From: an uncultured Desulfobacter sp.
Lineage (GTDB): Bacteria > Desulfobacterota > Desulfobacteria > Desulfobacterales > Desulfobacteraceae
NCBI RefSeq assembly: GCF_963665355.1
Contig: NZ_OY762229.1
Coordinates: forward strand, 1,116,001 to 1,180,000
DNA length: 64,000 nucleotides
Direction: 5' to 3'
Positions 50,783 to 59,322 of this stretch are shown in pieces. A program made the position numbers and the translations under genes. The notes under the pieces are model-generated. The model was not told the origin of the DNA. It saw only the letters and a program-made list of their open reading frames with translations, and searched no databases. Each line of letters starts with the position of its first letter. Positions within the stretch are counted from its first letter, which is position 1.

Positions 50783-52270
50783 TCATGGATTTTTGACCGC
50801 GCCCGGTTTTGAGGGCTTTTTCCTTCTTCTGTACGGCTTTTTGCCGTTGATAGCCCCTTTTGTTTGATTTTGTTTAGATGTTTGCTTTGCAGGACGTGGG
50901 GCTGGGTCAGGCAGATCTGCTTCAAGGGTTGCCGTGGGATATTCACAGCTGATTTTGTGGCCAAGTATCTCTTCGATTTTCGGGATTTGAAATGAACTCA
51001 TTTCATCGGCAAAACTGACTGAGGTGCCGCTGGCCCCCGCCCGGCCTGTGCGTCCGATTCGATGGATATAGTGCTCGGGTTCTATGGGCAGATCATAGTT
51101 GATTACATGGCTGATGTTTTCAATATGAAGCCCCCGGGCCGCCACATCCGTTGCCACCAGAACATTGAGATCTCCTGTTTTAAACCTGTTGAGCACCTTG
51201 AACCGTTTGTCCTGGGCCACGTCCCCGGACAGGACGTCAGCATTTTGACCGTATCTGGATAATTTTTCCGACAGATACCGGGCCGTATCCTTACGGTTTA
51301 CAAAGATGATGACCCGTTCAAGGTTTTCACTGATCAAAAGGTTGCAGACATTTTTAAATTTGTCATTTTCCGTGGTCAGGTAGACAATCTGGGTAATGGA
51401 CTGGGCGGCGGCCTGTTCCGGATCAATTTCAATGCGCACGGCATCCCGGGTCCAGGATTCGGCCAGACGAAGGACCTCGTCGGTGAGGGTGGCGGAAAAA
51501 AACAGGGTCTGGCGTTTGTCCTTGTGGGGTGTCATGTAAATCAGGCGGCGCACATCAGGAATAAATCCCATGTCCAGCATCCGGTCAGCCTCGTCAATGA
51601 CAACGATTTCCACCCTGGACAGATCAATCATTTTTTTTGAAATAAAGTCCAGAAGTCGCCCCGGGGTCGCTGCAATAACATCCACGGGTTTTTCCGTGAG
51701 AATGGTCTGTTGTTTATGATAACCCGTACCGCCAAAGACCGAGATGATTCGAAGATGGGAATATTTGGCAAGTCCCTTGAAATCCTTTTCGATCTGGTGC
51801 ACCAGTTCCCTGGTGGGCGCAAGGATCAGAGCCCTGGGATATTTTTTTTCCCGCTTGACGGATGTGCGGACAAACCGGTTGATCAAGGTGATGATAAAGG
51901 TGGCGCTTTTGCCTGTTCCGGTCTGGGCCTTGGCCGTGGCATCCCGGCCGTCAAGGGTGTGAGGAAGAAGCCGGGCCTGGATATCTGTGCAGTATTCAAA
52001 CTTCAGATCATGGATGGCATGCATCAGGCCTGTGGAAAGCTTAAAATCATGGAACCGGGTTTTTCCCTCCTGGGGTGGGACCTTAAAATTTTCCAGGGCC
52101 CAGCGCGGTTTTCCGGGTTTGGCCCTGGGCGTTTCAGCCCGTTTTGTTTCCCTGTCAGAAAACGCTGTATCCGGTTCGTGAGTCCGACCTTCGTGGGTCG
52201 CGGTGCCGGCATCTTGTCCTTGGGGCTTTCCTGTAAAAAAAAATTTTATAAATCGGATTAATAGCTTCAA
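50783..52270 (-). CDS. DEAD-box RNA helicase (RhlB/RhlE-like)
   Basis: A 495-residue ATP-dependent RNA helicase. Visible motifs in order: Q-motif region FEYCTDIQARLLP, motif I AKAQTGTGKSATF, Ia APTRELVHQI, GG, motif II DEADRM, motif III SAT, IV VIIFVNRKD, V ATDVAARGLHI, and VI HRIGRTGRAG. Flanking N-terminal (about 15-60) and C-terminal (450-495) regions are basic and low complexity, typical of RNA-binding extensions. The start is a TTG directly after an in-frame TAA two codons upstream; no ATG precedes the Q-motif, so the TTG is required. It likely acts in mRNA decay or ribosome assembly. Confidence 0.92.
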   Translation of the reverse strand: MKLLIRFIKFFFTGKPQGQDAGTATHEGRTHEPDTAFSDRETKRAETPRAKPGKPRWALENFKVPPQEGKTRFHDFKLSTGLMHAIHDLKFEYCTDIQARLLPHTLDGRDATAKAQTGTGKSATFIITLINRFVRTSVKREKKYPRALILAPTRELVHQIEKDFKGLAKYSHLRIISVFGGTGYHKQQTILTEKPVDVIAATPGRLLDFISKKMIDLSRVEIVVIDEADRMLDMGFIPDVRRLIYMTPHKDKRQTLFFSATLTDEVLRLAESWTRDAVRIEIDPEQAAAQSITQIVYLTTENDKFKNVCNLLISENLERVIIFVNRKDTARYLSEKLSRYGQNADVLSGDVAQDKRFKVLNRFKTGDLNVLVATDVAARGLHIENISHVINYDLPIEPEHYIHRIGRTGRAGASGTSVSFADEMSSFQIPKIEEILGHKISCEYPTATLEADLPDPAPRPAKQTSKQNQTKGAINGKKPYRRRKKPSKPGAVKNP

Positions 52271-52460
52271 AATGATTTAAACGTATTTTTTAAGAGGTAA
52301 ATATCTAAACAGTCAGAGTGTTTCTAACAGACACACGGTTTTTTGGGAAGAAAAATTTAGTTTTGTGAAACGGGCGGGTCCGGTCTTTTGCGTAAAACCC
52401 TTTGTATATCATTGTACGATATTTCAACTGGCGGATATATAGTGAAAAAGTCAAAAAAAC

Positions 52461-52489
52461 TTGACTTTTCAACTGTTTCACGATAACAA
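52461..52489 (+). promoter_or_regulatory. Candidate promoter of yggT with repeated GTTTCA boxes
   Basis: TTGACT (52461-52466), 17 nt, TAACAA (52484-52489). The -35 box is in the right arm of a perfect 9-bp hairpin (AAAAGTCAA/TTGACTTTT, 52446-52469). GTTTCA occurs in the spacer (52475) and in the palindrome GTTTCATGAAAC just after the -10 (52491-52502), with a third copy inverted at 52365. Confidence 0.45.
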
Positions 52490-52526
52490 CGTTTCATGAA
52501 ACTAACCTGAATCAAGGTGAAATGGA

Positions 52527-52826
52527 ATGTTGATATTATCTAATCTCTTTATGGCTGTTGCCATTGTTCTTGACTATGCTTTAAATATCTATATGTGGAT
52601 TGTGATTGCCTCGGCCGTGCTGTCCTGGGTGAATCCGGATCCGTACAACCCCATTGTCCGGTTTCTTCGCAAGGCCACGGAACCGGTGTTTTACCAGATC
52701 CGCAAACATATTCCCGTGACCTTCGGGGGGTTGGACATGTCTCCGATTGTTGTGTTTCTCGTTATTATTTTTCTCCAGAATTTTGTTGTAAAGAGCTTGA
52801 TTGGCATGGCCCGTTCGATTGGATAA
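52527..52826 (+). CDS. YggT family membrane protein
   Basis: A 99-residue protein with two hydrophobic halves (YALNIYMWIVIASAVLSWV and IVVFLVIIFLQNFVVKSLI) around the typical NPDPYNPIVRFLRKATEPVFYQIRKHIP loop of the YggT family. Members are often next to cell-division and DivIVA-type genes; their function is unclear. AAGGTG precedes the ATG. It is 19 nt upstream of the DivIVA-like gene, matching the common yggT-divIVA arrangement. Confidence 0.9.
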   Translation: MLILSNLFMAVAIVLDYALNIYMWIVIASAVLSWVNPDPYNPIVRFLRKATEPVFYQIRKHIPVTFGGLDMSPIVVFLVIIFLQNFVVKSLIGMARSIG

Positions 52827-52845
52827 CCACAAAGGGAGTTTATTA

Positions 52846-53346
52846 ATGGGCGTAACACCACTGGTGATTAAACAAAAAGAATTTTCCACCCGCTTCAGAG
52901 GGTTTGATGTACAGGAAGTGGATACTTTCCTTGAAGAAGTCGCAAAGGAACTTGAAGCCCAGGAAACTGCACTGGAAAATTTCAGGCAGGAAAACCATCG
53001 TCTGAATCTGGAAAATCAGGGTTATAGAAAACGCGAAGAATCAATGAAAAATGCCATGATCCAGTCCCAGAAAGTACTGGATCAGATGAAGGAAAACGCT
53101 GAGAAATCTGCCCAGGTAACAATCGCCAACGCAGAAGTTGAGGCTGAAAAAATTTTGAACCGGGCTCATAAACGTCTTTCCCAGTTGCACAGCGATATTA
53201 CCGAACTTAAACGCCAGCGTATCCAGCTTGAAATGCAGATCAGTTCGGTGCTTGAGTCCCACTCAAAAATGCTTGAGATGACCAAAGAAGAAAACAAAGC
53301 GGCCGATGAATCAGACACGGCCCTGAAATTTATCCGTCGGGCCTGA
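52846..53346 (+). CDS. DivIVA domain-containing protein
   Basis: A 166-residue cytoplasmic coiled-coil protein. The N-terminal DivIVA signature is clear: MGVTPLVIKQKEFSTRFRGFDVQEVDTFLEEVAKELE (1-37), with the RG loop used to sense negative membrane curvature. Residues about 40-150 are a continuous heptad-type coiled coil. The ATG at 52846 follows AAAGGGAG; the open frame upstream overlaps yggT. In Gram-negative deltaproteobacteria the role is not established; polar organisation of the following pilus ATPases is an inference from order only. Confidence 0.9.
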   Translation: MGVTPLVIKQKEFSTRFRGFDVQEVDTFLEEVAKELEAQETALENFRQENHRLNLENQGYRKREESMKNAMIQSQKVLDQMKENAEKSAQVTIANAEVEAEKILNRAHKRLSQLHSDITELKRQRIQLEMQISSVLESHSKMLEMTKEENKAADESDTALKFIRRA

Positions 53347-53469
53347 TTCCTCACAAACAGTGATGTCGGTGGCACTCCCTGCCTGACAGGGCTGTGTTGC
53401 TTTGCGCGTATGGGCATTTCCAGTATTCCGAAGCCCAGGAAAACAAAACAATAATCAAAAGGGGTAAAG

Positions 53470-54552
53470 ATGGCTCAAATTGATGCGTTTTTTAAGCTTA
53501 TGCATGACCAGGGGGCATCCGACCTGCACCTGACGGCGGGGCAGCAGCCTGCTTTAAGGCTTCACGGCGACATTGAGCGAATTAAATACGATAAGCTGAC
53601 CAGCGATCAGTTGCGCAGCATGCTTTATGAAATCACCTCCCAGGAAAAAATTAAGGAGTTTGAGGAGACCGGGGATGTTGATTTCGGGTATGAAATCCCC
53701 GGCCTTGCCCGTTACAGGGCCAATTATTTTATGCAGAAAAACGGCATAGCCGCCGTGTTCCGCGAAATACCCTCGACTATTATGACGGCCGAGCAACTTG
53801 GGTTACCCGCGGTGATTTCAAAACTTGCAGACCTTCCCCGGGGGCTTGTTCTGGTGACAGGCCCCACCGGTTCCGGTAAATCAACCACCCTTGCCGCTAT
53901 TATCGACCAGGCCAACAGAAATAGAAAAGACCATATTATTACCGTTGAAGACCCCATAGAATTTGTTCACAAAAGCCAGAGCTGTATTGTAAACCACAGG
54001 GAGGTGGGAAATCATACCAAGACTTTTTCCTCAGCGCTTCGCGGTGCCCTGCGCGAGGACCCCGATATTATCCTGGTGGGGGAGCTTCGGGATCTTGAAA
54101 CCATTTCCTTGGCCGTTGAGGCGGCTTCCACCGGTCATCTGGTGTTTGGCACCCTGCATACGTCAAGTGCGCACAAAACCGTGGACAGGCTCGTTGAGGT
54201 GTTCCCCAGCACCGAACAGGCCCAGATCCGCTCCACGCTGGCAGATGGCCTTCGTGCCATAGTGGCCCAGGTGCTGTTTAAGCGAATTGATAAAAAAGGC
54301 CGGTGTGCGGCTATGGAAATTCTTGTGGCAACCCCTGCAGTCAGAACCCTTATCCGTGATTCCAAAACCCATCAGATCCCTTCCATGATCCAGACTGGTA
54401 AACAGTATGGAATGCAGCTTTTGGACGATGCCATCATGGCGCTGTATAAGGCAGGAAAAATCAGCCCCGATGATGCCTATTCAAAGTCAAACAATAAATC
54501 ATTGTTCCGGCCGTTTCTTAAACATCCGCCTGCGGACTTCACAGAAGCGTAA
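53470..54552 (+). CDS. pilT: Type IV pilus retraction ATPase PilT
   Basis: PilT is the hexameric ATPase that depolymerises type IV pili. The 360 residues include Walker A GPTGSGKSTTLAAI (about 134-147), the Asp box DHIITVEDPIEF, Walker B ILVGELRDLETISLAVEAA, and the His box GHLVFGTLHTSSAHKTVDRLV. The C-terminal region lacks a perfect AIRNLIRE retraction motif but has AVRTLIRDSKTHQI, its equivalent. It begins the tight six-gene cluster pilT, pilU-like, zinc ribbon, unknown, PBP, SPOR. No pilin or assembly gene is in the window. Confidence 0.93.
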   Translation: MAQIDAFFKLMHDQGASDLHLTAGQQPALRLHGDIERIKYDKLTSDQLRSMLYEITSQEKIKEFEETGDVDFGYEIPGLARYRANYFMQKNGIAAVFREIPSTIMTAEQLGLPAVISKLADLPRGLVLVTGPTGSGKSTTLAAIIDQANRNRKDHIITVEDPIEFVHKSQSCIVNHREVGNHTKTFSSALRGALREDPDIILVGELRDLETISLAVEAASTGHLVFGTLHTSSAHKTVDRLVEVFPSTEQAQIRSTLADGLRAIVAQVLFKRIDKKGRCAAMEILVATPAVRTLIRDSKTHQIPSMIQTGKQYGMQLLDDAIMALYKAGKISPDDAYSKSNNKSLFRPFLKHPPADFTEA

Positions 54553-54586
54553 CAGCAGCTTTTGGCCAATAATTTAGGAGTAAGGC

Positions 54587-55765
54587 ATGAAAAAACAGCA
54601 GCTTGATTATATTTTAACCAAAATGCTGGATTCTTACGGGAATGTGTCGGACCTGAATATTACACCGGGAAAACCTCTTCAGGTGGAAAGTTCAGGCCAG
54701 CTTTCTCCCGTCGATCTGGGTGATGGGTTCAATATCCTCACACCGTTTCAAACCGAGGTTTTGGCGCTCAATCTTATCAATAATGACAGAAAACAGCTTG
54801 AAACCCTTCTCAGGGAAGGCAGCTGTGATTTATCATACCAGCTGAGCACCAGGGCAAGATTCAGGGTGAACATCTTTTCCAGGTCCGGCAAATACGCCAT
54901 TGTCTTACGAAAACTTGAAACCACCATCCCCACCATTGAGCAGCTCAAACTGCCGGAAAGTTTTCATAAAATGGCCGATGAGAAGAACGGCATCATCTTT
55001 GTTACAGGTGCCACAGGTTCAGGTAAATCCACCTCCCTTGCCGCGCTCCTGGACAAGATCAATGAGACTAAATCCGTACATGTAATTACCCTGGAAGACC
55101 CCATTGAATACCAGCATACCCAGAAACGCTCCACCTTTAACCAGCGGGAATTGGGAATGGATTTCGACACCTTTGCCTCGGGTCTGCGTGCGGCCTTGCG
55201 GCAGGCCCCCAAGGTCATTCTGGTGGGGGAAATGCGTGACCGGGAAACAGTTGAAATCGGCCTGGCCGCTGCTGAAACCGGTCATCTGGTGGTCTCCACC
55301 CTGCACACTGTGGATGCCGGACAGACCATCAACCGTCTGCTGGGTATGTTTTCCACGGAGGAGGAAACCCAAGTTCGCATACGCCTGGCCGATACTGTCA
55401 GATGGGTGGTGGCCCAGCGGCTTTTGCCCAAGGTGGGCGGTGGGCGGGTAGCTGCCTTTGAAATCATGGCCACCAACCTGCGGGTCAAGGACAGCATTCT
55501 GAACGGGGAGTCCGAAGGCAAAACCTTTAACGACATTATTGTGGCGGGCAAGCCCCAGGGCATGATTTCCTTTGACGAGTTCATCATAAATTTATATTCA
55601 GATGGGAAGATAGACGAAAATACGGCCATGGCCTATGCATCACGCAAAGATATCGTGGGCCGGGGACTTGACCAGATCAAGAGTGCCAGAGGTGAATCCA
55701 CCAGTGGCATTCAGTCCCTTGAAATCGACCGCAGTTATGGGGATAAAGGTGACCACTTATTATGA
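54587..55765 (+). CDS. PilT/PilU-family ATPase (second retraction ATPase)
   Basis: A 392-residue paralogue of PilT. Walker A GATGSGKSTSLAAL, Asp box VHVITLEDPIEY, Walker B ILVGEMRDRETVEIGLAAAE and His box GHLVVSTLHTVDAGQTINRL are all intact. The C-terminal helix reads NLRVKDSILNGESEGKTFND, less like the AIRNLIRE motif. The extra C-terminal 40 residues and position after pilT resemble PilU, an accessory retraction motor. It starts 34 nt after pilT and overlaps the zinc-ribbon gene by 4 nt. Confidence 0.9.
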   Translation: MKKQQLDYILTKMLDSYGNVSDLNITPGKPLQVESSGQLSPVDLGDGFNILTPFQTEVLALNLINNDRKQLETLLREGSCDLSYQLSTRARFRVNIFSRSGKYAIVLRKLETTIPTIEQLKLPESFHKMADEKNGIIFVTGATGSGKSTSLAALLDKINETKSVHVITLEDPIEYQHTQKRSTFNQRELGMDFDTFASGLRAALRQAPKVILVGEMRDRETVEIGLAAAETGHLVVSTLHTVDAGQTINRLLGMFSTEEETQVRIRLADTVRWVVAQRLLPKVGGGRVAAFEIMATNLRVKDSILNGESEGKTFNDIIVAGKPQGMISFDEFIINLYSDGKIDENTAMAYASRKDIVGRGLDQIKSARGESTSGIQSLEIDRSYGDKGDHLL

Positions 55766-56397
55766 AAATTACCTGTCCGACATGCGGCAGTGATACAAAT
55801 CTGCCAGATGATAAGATACCAAAAAACAAAGATTTTTCATTCAAATGTCCCAAGTGCTCAGCCTTGGTTCCTGTTAAGGCTGCGGCCGGCCCCCCCGGCT
55901 CAGACGTTTCTAAATCCAATTCATCTGCCATGGACCGGGATACATCCAGGTTTCCGGGCGGTGGCGTAAAGCAGGCCCTGGTCTGCCTGGCACCCGGCCT
56001 TGGACGCAACCGCATCATAACGGGGTTGGAAAATGCGGGGTTTACCGCCCATACTCCGGAAACGCCGGCCCAGGCATTGAAAAATCTTGAATATTATGTT
56101 TACCCCTTGATTGTGATGGACGAAGCCTTTGATACTGAAAAGGCCATGTCTGCCCACATGAATAATATGGATATGTTCCTTCGCCGCAAGATCTGTCTTA
56201 TCCGGATCGGTCCGGGGCTTGAAACTGGAAATGCCATGACAGCCCTGACCCTGAGCGCAAACTATGTAGTAAAATCCCAGGACCTTGAATTGGAAGATGC
56301 CTCTGTGGCGGATAGTGTTCTGTCCGTGGCTTTGTCCGAACATGAACAGATGTATGGTGTGTTTAAGGATTCAATGAAAGCTGTGGGCAAAGCCTGA
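55762..56397 (+). CDS. Zinc-ribbon (MJ0042-type) protein of unknown function
   Basis: A 211-residue soluble protein. The N-terminus is a zinc ribbon, ITCPTCGSDTNLPDDKIPKNKDFSFKCPKCSALVPV (3-38), of the MJ0042 family. After a Ser/Gly/Pro linker (40-70), residues about 72-205 (QALVCLAPGLGRNRIITGLENAGFTAHTPETPAQALKNLEYYVYPLIVMDEAF...) look like a degenerate receiver-type alpha/beta domain: the usual phospho-Asp region reads LIVMDEAFDTEKA. Function unknown; a regulatory role in the pilus/cell-wall operon is inferred from its 4-nt overlap with the PilU-like gene and 7-nt gap to the next gene. Confidence 0.75.
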   Translation: MKITCPTCGSDTNLPDDKIPKNKDFSFKCPKCSALVPVKAAAGPPGSDVSKSNSSAMDRDTSRFPGGGVKQALVCLAPGLGRNRIITGLENAGFTAHTPETPAQALKNLEYYVYPLIVMDEAFDTEKAMSAHMNNMDMFLRRKICLIRIGPGLETGNAMTALTLSANYVVKSQDLELEDASVADSVLSVALSEHEQMYGVFKDSMKAVGKA

Positions 56398-56404
56398 GTT
56401 TTTT

Positions 56405-57283
56405 ATGACTGTGAGTATGCAAACCTGGTATGGACCGGCAACCTTCACGGAGTGGCTCAAGCGGATATGTTCGGTTTTAAATCTGGCCATTCTTTCGATT
56501 TCCTGCATTATTATTGTATCTGAATTTCGTTTTGACTGGTGTGAGCGTCTGGTGGGCAATTATCTTTCCTCCACCAATGACACCCGCCCTGAAAATGGTG
56601 CCATCTGGGAGGCCGGACGGCATATGGTCAATGCGATGCAATCCCTGGATCAGATGGCCATTGAGCGTGAAAGCACCGGGAGAACCGTACGGACGGCAGA
56701 TTCTTTTACAGACCTGATTGATAAGCTGGGGCCCGGGGAGTGGGGCAATCTGGACAAGGAGCGGTTCAGGCAGCTGTATCTGTCTTTACCCCCCTACCGC
56801 CGCAGAAATGTGGTGGATCCGGTGCGTCTGGTGTGGTTGCTCAACGGCAGTGCCACGGACCGGATTTTCTGCGAAGGCCGCATGGGCGGCATCAAAATTT
56901 TTTTCATTGACAGCCAGAATCGGGTTGTCCAGCAGGTGGATCTGGATGCCAAGGCCTTGGGGAGCAACGGTGGTCAAAACGGGGTGGCAGGTACCCTGGA
57001 AGATCTACCTGAATTTTCCGGCAAAATCTATCCATCCTCTCTTTTTTTCTCAGCTGTCTCAAGGCTGCCCGAGGAGATGAGATCATATCTGATACCGGAC
57101 ACGGAATCTCTTTTATCTGAGCAAGGCTCCCTTGACCGGGTGGGCGTGGGCAATTCCGCCCGGGACGGTTTTATCTTTCTGGGATTTGAATTCCGGCACA
57201 TGGGTGAATCTCGGGTAGTGGAGGTCAAAGCCCGGGAGTGGGCGGTGTGGCAGTTGACCCTGGTGCTGAGGGGCGAAGGATAG
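56405..57283 (+). CDS. Unknown single-span membrane protein
   Basis: I do not recognise this 292-residue protein. It has one N-terminal membrane helix (about 22-42, VLNLAILSISCIIIVSEF) with a probably extracytoplasmic remainder. The rest is mixed alpha/beta, containing LYLSLPPYRRRNVVDPVRLVWLLNG and KIFFIDSQNRVVQQVDLD, with no catalytic signature. Its place between the zinc-ribbon gene and a class A PBP, with gaps of 7 and 4 nt, makes it part of that operon and suggests a role in envelope assembly. The first ATG (56405) gives a short polar cytoplasmic end; a second at 56417 is possible. Confidence 0.7.
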   Translation: MTVSMQTWYGPATFTEWLKRICSVLNLAILSISCIIIVSEFRFDWCERLVGNYLSSTNDTRPENGAIWEAGRHMVNAMQSLDQMAIERESTGRTVRTADSFTDLIDKLGPGEWGNLDKERFRQLYLSLPPYRRRNVVDPVRLVWLLNGSATDRIFCEGRMGGIKIFFIDSQNRVVQQVDLDAKALGSNGGQNGVAGTLEDLPEFSGKIYPSSLFFSAVSRLPEEMRSYLIPDTESLLSEQGSLDRVGVGNSARDGFIFLGFEFRHMGESRVVEVKAREWAVWQLTLVLRGEG

Positions 57284-57287
57284 AGTG

Positions 57288-59321
57288 ATGCAGCGGTTTG
57301 CCTGGCTGATCTTCTTTTTGCGGCTGCTGTTTTACACAGGGCTTCTGGCCTCTGGTATCATGGCTGCGGCAGGCTGTCTGATGGTTTTTCATATTTCACA
57401 GGACCTTCCCAAACTGCCCTCCCCTTTAAGCCGAATTATTGAAACCCCCCAGAGCCTGATCTACGCAGAGGATGGCCAGGTGCTTATAGCCCTTGGCGAG
57501 AAAACATCCGTTTCCCTGGACATGGTCTCTTCGGACTTTCTCAATGCCATCGTGGCCACCGAGGATCACAGGTTTTTTGAACACCACGGTGTAAATAAAC
57601 TGCGAACCTTTAAAGCTCTGTATATCACTTTGTTCAAACCAGGGCAGATCCAGGGTGCATCAACCATTACCCAGCAACTGGCCAAAAATCTGTTTTTCAG
57701 TTTTGAAAAGACCTGGCATCGCAAAATTAAAGAGCTGCTGGTGGCGTTTCAGATTGAACAGGCCAATACCAAGGAGCAGATTCTTGAAGCCTATATCAAT
57801 CAGATCCATTTCGGGGCAGGGGCCCAGGGCATCGAAAAGGCGGCCCGCATGTATTTTGATAAACCTGCCCAGGATCTGACGCTGGCCGAAGCGTCACTGT
57901 TGGCAGGTCTTCCCAAGTCGCCCACCTATTACAATCCTTTCCGGTATTATGACAGGGCTCTGGCCCGGCGGCATGTGGTGTTAGGCCGTATGGTGGCGGC
58001 CGGGTTTATCACAGCGGATGAAGCGGCCCAAACCGATGCAATCCGCCCGGAACTGCACGATGGCCGCAAAGATGCCCGCACCGGCAGTTATTTCCTGGAT
58101 GCCCTGATTGCCGAACTTGTGGACATTTACGGTGAAGATGTGGTGTATCACGGCGGCATCAAGGTCTATTCCACCATGGATTCAAGGCGCCAGGCCGATG
58201 CCCTCACTGCGGTAACGGAAGGGATGGCCCGGCTTGACAAACTCATGGGCCTGGATGAAGGGGAGCAGGAAAAACCCCAGGCGGCCCTGGTGGCCATTGA
58301 CACCTCCAGCGGCGCAGTCAAGGCCATGGTGGGCGGCAGGGATTATTACGCCAGTGAATACAACCGTGCCGTGAACAGTAAACGCCAGGCCGGCAGCGGA
58401 TTTAAACCCTTTTTATACTATGCGGCGTTCAGGGATGAAAAGCTGAATCCGGCCAGTGTGTTCCAGGACATGCCAGTGGCGATTCCCATTAAAGGGGCAC
58501 CGGACTGGTATCCCCAGAATTTTGAAAAAACTTTCAGGGGTCCCATGATCCTTAAGCTGGGCCTGATCCATTCGGTGAACACCATTGCCGCCCAGCTGGT
58601 GGCTGATGTGGGTCCTGATGCCGTTGTGGATGTGGCCCGGGCCTGTGGTGTAAAAAGTCCTTTAAAATCCGTATATTCAGTTGCCCTTGGTGCGTCAGAG
58701 GTGAGTGTCATGGATATGGCGTCCGGATTTTCCACATTGGCCGGACTGGGTATTTACCATGAGCCATTTTTGTTCTGGCGGGTCGAAGATGCAAGGGGCC
58801 GGGTGCTTTTTGAGCATATTGTCAAAGATCGAAGGGTATTGGATATGGCAACGGCTTTCCAGGTGGTGGATATGATGGAAGGTGTTGTGGACCTGGGATC
58901 AGGCAAAGGGGTCAGAAGCCTGGGATTTAATCGCCCGGCTGCCGGAAAAACCGGTACCACCAACGATTGTAATGATGCCTGGTTCACCGGATTCACCCCA
59001 TCCTTGTGTGTGTCCGTATGGACCGGCTATGACAAAAAAAAGCAACTCATAGATAAAAATCGCAGGGGGATTACCGGAGGGCGCGGGGCTGTACCCATCT
59101 GGACGGATTTCATGATCCGGGCCATGAAAGGTGAGCCTGAACGTGATTTTTTCATTCCTGCCGATATCCGGTATGAAACCGTGGAAACAACTACGGGATG
59201 CCCGGCAGCATCCCGGCAGAACATGGCGGAAGAAACAGATTCTCTCCAGCCTGCGGCAGACTCTTCCGATGTCATCCGTGTGGCGTTGAAAAAAGACCAG
59301 CACCCCTGCCGGGAAAATTAA
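57288..59321 (+). CDS. Class A penicillin-binding protein (PBP1A-like)
   Basis: A bifunctional peptidoglycan synthase, 677 residues, anchored by an N-terminal helix (about 8-36). Glycosyltransferase motifs: AIVATEDHRFFEHHG (about 87-101), QGASTITQQLAKNLF and EAYINQIHFGAGAQGIEKAA. Transpeptidase motifs: SxxK as SGFK (about 370), SxN as SVN in LIHSVNTIAAQL and KTG as GKTGTTNDCNDAWFTG. It is shorter than E. coli PBP1A because the outer-membrane partner (OB-type) insertion is absent. The start is the ATG rather than the GTG three bases upstream. It lies in the operon with the pilus ATPases and immediately before the SPOR gene. Confidence 0.93.
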   Translation: MQRFAWLIFFLRLLFYTGLLASGIMAAAGCLMVFHISQDLPKLPSPLSRIIETPQSLIYAEDGQVLIALGEKTSVSLDMVSSDFLNAIVATEDHRFFEHHGVNKLRTFKALYITLFKPGQIQGASTITQQLAKNLFFSFEKTWHRKIKELLVAFQIEQANTKEQILEAYINQIHFGAGAQGIEKAARMYFDKPAQDLTLAEASLLAGLPKSPTYYNPFRYYDRALARRHVVLGRMVAAGFITADEAAQTDAIRPELHDGRKDARTGSYFLDALIAELVDIYGEDVVYHGGIKVYSTMDSRRQADALTAVTEGMARLDKLMGLDEGEQEKPQAALVAIDTSSGAVKAMVGGRDYYASEYNRAVNSKRQAGSGFKPFLYYAAFRDEKLNPASVFQDMPVAIPIKGAPDWYPQNFEKTFRGPMILKLGLIHSVNTIAAQLVADVGPDAVVDVARACGVKSPLKSVYSVALGASEVSVMDMASGFSTLAGLGIYHEPFLFWRVEDARGRVLFEHIVKDRRVLDMATAFQVVDMMEGVVDLGSGKGVRSLGFNRPAAGKTGTTNDCNDAWFTGFTPSLCVSVWTGYDKKKQLIDKNRRGITGGRGAVPIWTDFMIRAMKGEPERDFFIPADIRYETVETTTGCPAASRQNMAEETDSLQPAADSSDVIRVALKKDQHPCREN

Positions 59322-59322
59322 A

